From assembly GCA_009774145.1 (NCBI GenBank), contig VSND01000016.1:1-64000 (forward strand): a stretch of DNA of 64,000 nt, written 5' to 3'. Below the pieces are notes generated by a model. It had not been told where the DNA came from. It saw nothing but the letters and a program-made list of their open reading frames with translations, and did no database searches. The DNA comes from Lachnospiraceae bacterium. GTDB lineage: Bacteria > Bacillota > Clostridia > Lachnospirales > Lachnospiraceae. Below, in pieces: positions 44,067-50,373 of the stretch. A program made the position numbers and the translations under genes. Positions within the stretch are counted from its first letter, which is position 1; each line of letters starts with the position of its first letter.

Positions 44067-45149
44067 TTATTTTTGCGACAGCAGCCACGCCATGATATGA
44101 ACCGCCTGCTGAAATTCGCCGTTATGGATCATCTTCTCCAGTTCCGCAGCCGAATATTTGCGGACATTCAGAAATTCCGTCTCATCCAGCTTCTGCTCTG
44201 CGGATTTCCGACAGTTTCCGGCTGCAAACACATATGCATAATTATCTGAAATTGTAGCACTGGAAGGAACCGTGATCACATGCTTCCAGTCATCCGATAC
44301 ATATCCGGTCTCTTCCAGAAGTTCTCTTCTGGCTGCCTCCATCGCTTCCTCTGCTGCCGCAAAGTCACGTCCAAACCTGTATTCCCTGCCGTCCATCCGT
44401 TCAATACCGCCTGCGGGAAATTCCGTTGTCACCTGCCGGATTCCCGGACGGAACTGCCGGACGCAGAGGTAATTTCCTTCTTCATCCGATGCGACGATCA
44501 CCGCATAGTCTCTGCGGCTGTAATTGTAAAACGGTTCATATACCTTTCCATCCGGAAGCTGATACGCCGTCCTCCGGAAATCGATCCATTCGTCCTGCAC
44601 AAGGTGCTCTGTACGGACCTCCCGCCAGTCCAGAGCTTCCGGTTCGTCAAAAACCTCCTCTTTTTCATGAGTTTCGCTCATTTTGTCATTGAAGTACTCA
44701 AAGCCATGGTCATCGCACCATTCTGCAGCAATCTCATAATACTTTTTCTCCTGAAAATCATACCACTGCTGTTCGATCCCGAATCTGCGGACAGCATCCT
44801 TGAATCTGCGGAAAGCCCCTCTTCCTCTGATTGCATGTTCCAGTGAATCCTGTATCCTCCCTTCCGGAAGGTCCCAGATAAACCGCTCCATAATGCTGTA
44901 CTCGTGAATATCAAATCTGGTCGGCAGCCCGAAAAACCGTGTATGCCATCCTTCCTCGATCATGTCTGCCAGCTCCTGATCTTCCTCATCATACTCTCCC
45001 ATAAACGGCGCTTCCGGGAGACTGACGATTTCCATCTTCTCTATATCAAGATACTGCTTCCACGTATCGTCCGCCGTCTCTATGGCATCATAGACAAGCT
45101 GCAGCGGAACAGTCACTCTGCCCGGTCTGTCATTTCCATTAGATTTCAT
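44067..45149 (-). CDS. UPF0158 domain fused to NUDIX hydrolase (ADP-ribose pyrophosphatase-like)
   Basis: A 360-residue protein. Residues 1 to about 140 match UPF0158 (TWKQYLDIEKMEIVSL, IMERFIWDLPEGRIQ, then AIRGRGAFRRFKDAVRRFGIEQQWYDF). Residues about 170-360 are a NUDIX domain of the ADP-ribose pyrophosphatase type, with YAVIVASDEEGNYLCVRQFRPG and the box core ARRELLEETGY. The box carries an insertion between its first glycines and the RE..EE core. Hydrolysis of a nucleoside diphosphate sugar is likely. The start at 45149 follows GGAGGGAAGAGTCC. It diverges from the HEAT-like gene and precedes the NrtR-type gene. Confidence 0.8.
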   Translation of the reverse strand: MKSNGNDRPGRVTVPLQLVYDAIETADDTWKQYLDIEKMEIVSLPEAPFMGEYDEEDQELADMIEEGWHTRFFGLPTRFDIHEYSIMERFIWDLPEGRIQDSLEHAIRGRGAFRRFKDAVRRFGIEQQWYDFQEKKYYEIAAEWCDDHGFEYFNDKMSETHEKEEVFDEPEALDWREVRTEHLVQDEWIDFRRTAYQLPDGKVYEPFYNYSRRDYAVIVASDEEGNYLCVRQFRPGIRQVTTEFPAGGIERMDGREYRFGRDFAAAEEAMEAARRELLEETGYVSDDWKHVITVPSSATISDNYAYVFAAGNCRKSAEQKLDETEFLNVRKYSAAELEKMIHNGEFQQAVHIMAWLLSQK

Positions 45150-45188
45150 GGACTCTTCCCTCCATTCTGTACTTATGTCCGTGTTTTT

Positions 45189-45274
45189 ATTATATACGGA
45201 TTCTTTTTTCCCTGCAACCGGCAACAAAATATTATCGTTTCAAAGTTGTATTGGCAGCAAAAATCAACTATAAT
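45189..45274. promoter_or_regulatory. Divergent promoter pair
   Basis: Minus: TTGCAG (45217-45212), 17-base spacer, TATAAT (45194-45189), for the UPF0158-NUDIX gene. Plus: TTGTAT (45246-45251), 17-base spacer, TATAAT (45269-45274), for the HEAT-like gene. No clear operator is seen between them. Confidence 0.65.
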
Positions 45275-45312
45275 GATATTCGCAATGAAATTCGAAAAAA
45301 GGAAGAACCTGC

Positions 45313-46857
45313 ATGAACCTTAACAGCATTTTCAATAAAAAAAAGAACACTCTCACATGGCATGAAACCATCAAAGACGGAATCGAAAAACTGGAAGCCG
45401 GAGATTTGTCGGCACTGCGGATTGTATATTCGGCTTTTTCCACCCAGGACAGCAGACTGATCCGGCGGGCAGGAGAGGCAATCCGGCTGCATATGGGCTC
45501 CATGACGCAGACGCAGCTTTTCAGGCTCTGCGAACGCTTCCGGACGTTTACCTCTCTGGAGTGGGGCATCGACTGGGCAGACATACATCTGGAACCGATC
45601 AAAAAAATGCTTCCGGCAGATACCTGGCGCTTTGTACTGATCCTGGGCTCCTTTCATCCAAGCGGATACTTTCGGGAAGCATGCATCCGTGATATGGAAG
45701 ACCGAAAAGGCATGCTCGTCTGGCTGTTTCCCCGGGTCAACGACTGGGTCCTTCCGGTTCGGGAGACTGCCTGCCGGATACTGGAAGCACAGCTTCCCGG
45801 CTGCGGTGAAGAGGAACTTTTCACCTGTCTGCCGGCATATGAACAGCTGCAAAACTGCGGGCGGCGGACCAAGCATCAGATGCAGATGCTGGAAGAACAT
45901 CTGACAGCAGGACTTTCCCAGGCTCTTGGGAAAATGGAGCCGGAGAAGATCCTCTGTCTGGCCCCCGCCGTGCGGGCCTCCCTGTACCGGAGCGCAGCAC
46001 AGGCCAGGCTCTTTGACCTTCCAAAGATGGAAACCTGTCTGGCACTGGAAAAGCAATCCTGCCTGAAGCGGCTTCTGATCCGGAGGATTTTTGCCCATCC
46101 GGACTGTACTCCGGAATGGGCAGAACGCTTTCTTACAGACCGCTCTTCCCTGATCCGCCGGATGGCGGTGGAATTCCGGTATGAGCATCTGAAGGACTGT
46201 TGGCCCGGACTGGAACAGATGCTGCTGGACAAAAGCAGAGGCGTTCGGGAATATGCCGCCTATATTCTGGAACGGCGCAGCTCTCTGGATATCCGTGCAT
46301 TTTATCTTGATCATCTTGGCAACGACCCTTCCTGGACCGCGATCCTGGGACTCTCGGAGTACAGTCACAGCGGAAACGTGCCCCGGCTTATGGAATTCCT
46401 CAGACATCCGGAACGCCGAATCATAAAATGTGCCCTCCTGGCTCTGGGAACGCAGGAAGATTTTACAGACGAATCTCTTTTATGGCATTACGTGCTGGAC
46501 GAAAGTGTCGATCTGTCCAAAGCGGCATATCTGTCCATGCGAAAGAGAGATTTTCATCCAGGTGCAGCAAAGATCCATGCTGCCCTTTCCAGAGCCCGGA
46601 CGGAGCATCACAGACGGTATCTTTTGAATCTGCTCCTTCTGGAAAACTACTGGGAACGCCTGCCGTATCTTCTTCTGCTGTACCGGCCGGAGCTTCCGGA
46701 ACAGGAGCGAATCCTGTCCGGCATCCGCCGTCGTTCCATGTACCGGAAAATCTCCGGACCGCTGCGCGAACAGATTCTTCTGGCTCTGGAACAGACTGAA
46801 GACGTTCTCCCGGCAGAAATCGCAGAAGAAATCCTGTATGCCATGAGATTTGTCTGA
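45313..46857 (+). CDS. HEAT-repeat-like alpha-solenoid protein, function unknown
   Basis: A 514-residue cytoplasmic protein made almost wholly of helices about 30-40 residues apart (for example LTDRSSLIRRMAVEFRY, LLDKSRGVREYAAYILE, LRHPERRIIKCALLALG). This matches irregular HEAT repeats. It has no catalytic motif, signal peptide or membrane segment. Such solenoids act as protein-binding scaffolds. GGAAGAACCTGC precedes the ATG. It lies just upstream of the two tiny ORFs and the CheY/hybrid-kinase cassette in the same direction, with no terminator in the 33-base gap, so it may be part of that transcript and bind a signalling partner. Confidence 0.7.
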   Translation: MNLNSIFNKKKNTLTWHETIKDGIEKLEAGDLSALRIVYSAFSTQDSRLIRRAGEAIRLHMGSMTQTQLFRLCERFRTFTSLEWGIDWADIHLEPIKKMLPADTWRFVLILGSFHPSGYFREACIRDMEDRKGMLVWLFPRVNDWVLPVRETACRILEAQLPGCGEEELFTCLPAYEQLQNCGRRTKHQMQMLEEHLTAGLSQALGKMEPEKILCLAPAVRASLYRSAAQARLFDLPKMETCLALEKQSCLKRLLIRRIFAHPDCTPEWAERFLTDRSSLIRRMAVEFRYEHLKDCWPGLEQMLLDKSRGVREYAAYILERRSSLDIRAFYLDHLGNDPSWTAILGLSEYSHSGNVPRLMEFLRHPERRIIKCALLALGTQEDFTDESLLWHYVLDESVDLSKAAYLSMRKRDFHPGAAKIHAALSRARTEHHRRYLLNLLLLENYWERLPYLLLLYRPELPEQERILSGIRRRSMYRKISGPLREQILLALEQTEDVLPAEIAEEILYAMRFV

Positions 46858-46890
46858 ATCGCTGTAAAGATAAAAAGGAGAACTCCCGCC

Positions 46891-47019
46891 ATGATCCATA
46901 TCGGTATCTGTGTTGATGAACCCGCATCTGAACAATCTGAACCATATGACCGCACCGGTTGCTGTTCCCTCCTGTTCTGCCCACAACAGGCCGGACAACG
47001 GCAGATGTCTGAGCAGTAA
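46891..47019 (+). CDS. 42-residue ORF starting like a response regulator (remnant or small protein)
   Basis: ATG follows AAAAGGAGAACTCCCGCC, a good ribosome site. The first residues, MIHIGICVDEP, look like the beta-1 strand of an AgrA-type receiver (with Asp to Val at one acidic position). The rest is Cys- and Gln-rich and does not fit a receiver. It is most simply a decayed regulator start, but the ribosome site and position directly before a signalling cassette leave room for a functional small protein. Confidence 0.4.
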   Translation: MIHIGICVDEPASEQSEPYDRTGCCSLLFCPQQAGQRQMSEQ

Positions 47020-47041
47020 CGGCAACGAAAAGGAAAACCAT

Positions 47042-47113
47042 ATGATAGACTTGATTTTATTGCTATCCTGTTTTACAATATTTTTTATGGGGATCTTGGA
47101 AATCCCAGGATGA
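47042..47113 (+). CDS. 23-residue hydrophobic peptide
   Basis: ATG at 47042 follows AAAAGGAAAACCAT. The product is a single hydrophobic stretch (MIDLILLLSCFTIFFMG...) with a short polar C terminus, fit for one membrane span. It lies 18 bases before the CheY-like gene and 22 bases after the previous small ORF. It may be a leader peptide or a small membrane partner of the hybrid kinases. Confidence 0.45.
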   Translation: MIDLILLLSCFTIFFMGILEIPG

Positions 47114-47131
47114 AATTAAGGAGGCTGCTGT

Positions 47132-47494
47132 ATGCGCAAACGAATTTTGGTAGTGGACGATGACGCAATGAATTTAAAGAGAACAAGAATGATTTTGGAG
47201 AAGCACTATAACGTACTCCTTGCAGAATCCGGAAGGGAAGCACTTGAAAAGATCAGATTCGAAAAAATCGACCTGATTCTTCTTGATATTGCAATGCCCA
47301 TCATGGACGGTATTGAAACATTCCGGCGTATGAAAGACTCCTATGTGGACATTCCCGTCATTTTCCTGACAGCATCCGGATATGAGGATGATGTGAAAAA
47401 TGCAATCAGTCTCGGAGCTGTCAATTATCTCAAAAAACCGTTTTTCCCTCAGGAACTGTTAAAACGGGTAGAACTGGGGCTGAGTGAACAATGA
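47132..47494 (+). CDS. Stand-alone CheY-like receiver protein
   Basis: A 120-residue single receiver domain. The acidic pair is Asp9/Asp10 (VVDDDAMN), phospho-acceptor Asp52 (LLDIAMPIMDG), conserved Thr (FLTASG) and Lys (LKKPF). No output domain is present, so it acts by protein contact or as a phosphate shuttle. AAGGAGGCTGCTGT precedes the ATG. The stop overlaps the start of the hybrid kinase by four bases (ATGA), which implies coupled synthesis. The HPt domain of that kinase is the natural phosphate donor. Confidence 0.92.
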   Translation: MRKRILVVDDDAMNLKRTRMILEKHYNVLLAESGREALEKIRFEKIDLILLDIAMPIMDGIETFRRMKDSYVDIPVIFLTASGYEDDVKNAISLGAVNYLKKPFFPQELLKRVELGLSEQ

Positions 47495-50352
47495 GAGCAA
47501 AAGGACAGACCAGTATTCATCTGCTTTTGGCCAGTATTGTCACCATGTTCGGCACACTGCTGATTCTGGCAATTCTGGCTCTGTCATGGGAACTATGGAT
47601 GATCCCGGTGATTCTGACCGGCAACACGCTTGTGTGGATTCTGCATATTGGAAGAGCCGGCTCAGACAGTTTTTATGAGAATTTGTGTGTCGGACTTTTG
47701 ATGGTCGGATTTTTTTTCTTTGGCGTACATTCGACCACCCTTTTTGACACCCCCGCAGTAGCCTGTCTGCTGATTCTTATTTTTTCCATGTTTAATAAAA
47801 AGCGGCTGTTAATTATGACGGCCGCCTTGTATATACTGGAACTGCTGTATCATTTTTTCATTTTACATACAATAGGGCCTTATACCGGTACGCAGAATCT
47901 GATACGTCTTGGACTTGGTGCCATGGTGATATCCGGTGCCATTATCATTGCAAGATATCGGATCAACCGGAGAGTGGAATCCCGAAAAATATATGACAGC
48001 ACCTTATTACAGCTGGAAACCGCAGGCCGGCAGAATGCAGAATTTTTGTCCAATGTATCTCATGAGCTTCGGACTCCTATTAATATGGTTCTTGGACTCA
48101 GCGAAGTTATACTGGAAAAGGATATTTCTCCGGAGGTTTGTACCGACATGCAGTCCATACAGCTGGCTGGCAAACGTCTGTCCAACCAGATCAATAACAT
48201 GCTGGACTATACAGAGATTGTGGAAGGTACACTGACTCCATCGAAAGAACCCTACATGATTACTTCGATACTCAATGATATCATCACCATGACTGCCATG
48301 CAGAACAGCAAGCATCGGCTTGAAATGGTGTTTGATCTTGAGCCGAAAACTCCATCTGTCCTGATTGGAGATGCAGAAAAAATCTCCCATGTTCTTAAGA
48401 TCCTTCTGGAAAATTCGATCAAGTTTACAGAAGAAGGAGGCATTAACATCTGCATTGGATACCGACAGGAAAGTTATGGAATCAATCTGATTATTGATAT
48501 CCATGACACCGGCATCGGTATGACGGATTCTCAGCTCATGCAGATGTGTGATGATTTTTATCAGGCCGACTCCGGAAGCAGCCGGCTTGCCGGCGGGCTT
48601 GGGCTCGGACTTCCGATTGCCCGGGGACTGCTTCATGCCATGGGGGGATTTATCCATTTTGACAGCAAAAGCCATCAGGGACTGCATACTCATATCACCA
48701 TCCCCCAGGAAGTGAAGGATTACACTCCTGCCATGGTTCTTGCACATCCGGAACAGCTCCGCGTTGCATGCTATTTTCGAACAGAAAAGTACATGAGTGA
48801 CGAAATCCGGCGATATTATGACAATATGATCCTGCATATGGTCGAAGGACTTGGTATAGAAGGTTATCAGGCTCATAATTTTGAAGGGCTGCTCAAACTG
48901 TTGAAAAACCATGTGCTGACTCACGTTTTCATCGCGCAGGCGGAGTATGAAGAAAATCGTTCTTATTATGAAGAGCTCGCCACTACACTTCGGGTGGTTG
49001 TCATTGCAGAACGAGATTATACGATGGCCAACGACAGCCGGCTTCTGGTGATCCGCAAGCCATTTTTTGCACTTTCTGTTGTAAACCTGCTCAATGGAGA
49101 TACCATTAAAAACGGATTCGGTGAAGCACAGGCTGCCGGACGCAAGCCATTTTTCTGCAAAGGCGTTCGGGTCCTTGCCGTTGACGATGAAGAGATGAAT
49201 CTTGTAGTCGCAAAGGGTGTCCTTGGCAGCTACGGCATACAGGTAGATACCTGCCTGAGCGGAAAGGAAGCAATCGAACGGTGTTCCGGCAATTCCTATG
49301 ATATTGTTTTTCTGGATCATATGATGCCGGGCTTTGATGGTGTGGAAACGCTGAAGAGAATCCGCGAAATCAACAATGGCATGTATCAGGAGCGTCCGGT
49401 CATTGCTTTGACTGCAAATACCATCAGCGGCGCACGGGAAATGTTCCGCAATGAAGGATTTACCGAGTTTATACCAAAACCCATCGAACGTGCTGTCCTG
49501 GAGCGGGTACTTCGTAAGGTACTTCCCAAACAATACCTCCAGTACGGGACACAGCCGGCAAAGACCGAAAAACGGTCGGAAACGGCTGAATCAAAGAAAA
49601 ACGTGGCAGAAGAATACAGACCGAATGAAATCCATACCGGAAATACTGCTTTGAACCAGGGCGGCAAAACTTTTACCGAATCTGTGAAGACAACGCAGGA
49701 TTCACCCAACAAGGTTTTCGCAGACCCCACAAACCCGAAACCGGATTCCTCTGATCACGCTTATTCGCAATCTGCAGAACCAAAGCCGGATTTTTCTGAC
49801 GATGCTTATCCGGAACCTGCTGAAGCAAAACCGGATTTTTCTGACGATGCTTATCCGGAACCTGCAGAACCAAAGCCGGATTCACCCGACAGAACTTATT
49901 CAGAACCTGCAGAACCGGATTCTTCTGATGAGATTTTCTCAGAAATCAGGCATTCCGAGGAATTTCTTCCGGAAGAACCTGTTCTTGCAGAGGGGACTTC
50001 TCTGTCCTTTCTGCCTCTCACCCGGATCGGCATTAATGTGCAGCTCGGACTGGATTATTGCTGCGGAGAGGAAGATTTTTATATGGAAATGCTGCAGATG
50101 TTCTATTCCCAGGCAGCAGAAAAGAAAGCCGAACTGAACGATCTGTTCGAAGCTTCCAACTGGAATGACTATACGGTCAAGGTGCATGCATTAAAAAGCA
50201 CTTCCATGACAATCGGTGCAGAACAGCTGGCAGAACAGGCCAAATTGCTGGAACAGGCCGGAAAAAAGGGAAACATCGGATATATCCAGCACGATCACCC
50301 CAATCTGATTCGTATGTACGACAAAGTCTGCGAAACGATTGCCGGATTATAA
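47491..50352 (+). CDS. Hybrid histidine kinase with pseudo-receiver, receiver, repeat linker and HPt
   Basis: A 953-residue kinase. Five or six membrane segments (about 10-155) form a membrane sensor without a large outer domain. HisKA has His191 in FLSNVSHELRTPINMVLG, and HATPase (about 285-400) has DTGIGMTDSQLMQ and GGLGLGLPIARGLL. A region at about 420-545 resembles a degenerate receiver. The true receiver (about 555-675) has Asp609 in FLDHMMPGFDG. A Pro/Asp/Glu-rich linker with 15-residue tandem repeats (about 750-820) follows, then an HPt domain with His899 in VHALKSTSMTIGA. This is a full His-Asp-His relay, probably feeding the CheY-like protein or the next kinase. Confidence 0.88.
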   Translation: MRAKGQTSIHLLLASIVTMFGTLLILAILALSWELWMIPVILTGNTLVWILHIGRAGSDSFYENLCVGLLMVGFFFFGVHSTTLFDTPAVACLLILIFSMFNKKRLLIMTAALYILELLYHFFILHTIGPYTGTQNLIRLGLGAMVISGAIIIARYRINRRVESRKIYDSTLLQLETAGRQNAEFLSNVSHELRTPINMVLGLSEVILEKDISPEVCTDMQSIQLAGKRLSNQINNMLDYTEIVEGTLTPSKEPYMITSILNDIITMTAMQNSKHRLEMVFDLEPKTPSVLIGDAEKISHVLKILLENSIKFTEEGGINICIGYRQESYGINLIIDIHDTGIGMTDSQLMQMCDDFYQADSGSSRLAGGLGLGLPIARGLLHAMGGFIHFDSKSHQGLHTHITIPQEVKDYTPAMVLAHPEQLRVACYFRTEKYMSDEIRRYYDNMILHMVEGLGIEGYQAHNFEGLLKLLKNHVLTHVFIAQAEYEENRSYYEELATTLRVVVIAERDYTMANDSRLLVIRKPFFALSVVNLLNGDTIKNGFGEAQAAGRKPFFCKGVRVLAVDDEEMNLVVAKGVLGSYGIQVDTCLSGKEAIERCSGNSYDIVFLDHMMPGFDGVETLKRIREINNGMYQERPVIALTANTISGAREMFRNEGFTEFIPKPIERAVLERVLRKVLPKQYLQYGTQPAKTEKRSETAESKKNVAEEYRPNEIHTGNTALNQGGKTFTESVKTTQDSPNKVFADPTNPKPDSSDHAYSQSAEPKPDFSDDAYPEPAEAKPDFSDDAYPEPAEPKPDSPDRTYSEPAEPDSSDEIFSEIRHSEEFLPEEPVLAEGTSLSFLPLTRIGINVQLGLDYCCGEEDFYMEMLQMFYSQAAEKKAELNDLFEASNWNDYTVKVHALKSTSMTIGAEQLAEQAKLLEQAGKKGNIGYIQHDHPNLIRMYDKVCETIAGL
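49738..49950 (+). repeat. 45-bp tandem repeats encoding a Pro/Asp-rich kinase linker
   Basis: Four units of 45 bp (49738, 49783, 49828 and 49873 onward) plus a partial fifth encode variants of KPDFSDDAYPEPAEP. Units two and three are nearly identical, which indicates recent duplication. A more diverged copy precedes them. Confidence 0.8.
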
Positions 50353-50373
50353 AATTACAGGAGGGAGCATCAG

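Noticed and set aside
49738..49950. CRISPR-like array
   Set aside because: Repeats are contiguous, in-frame 45-bp coding units without spacers.
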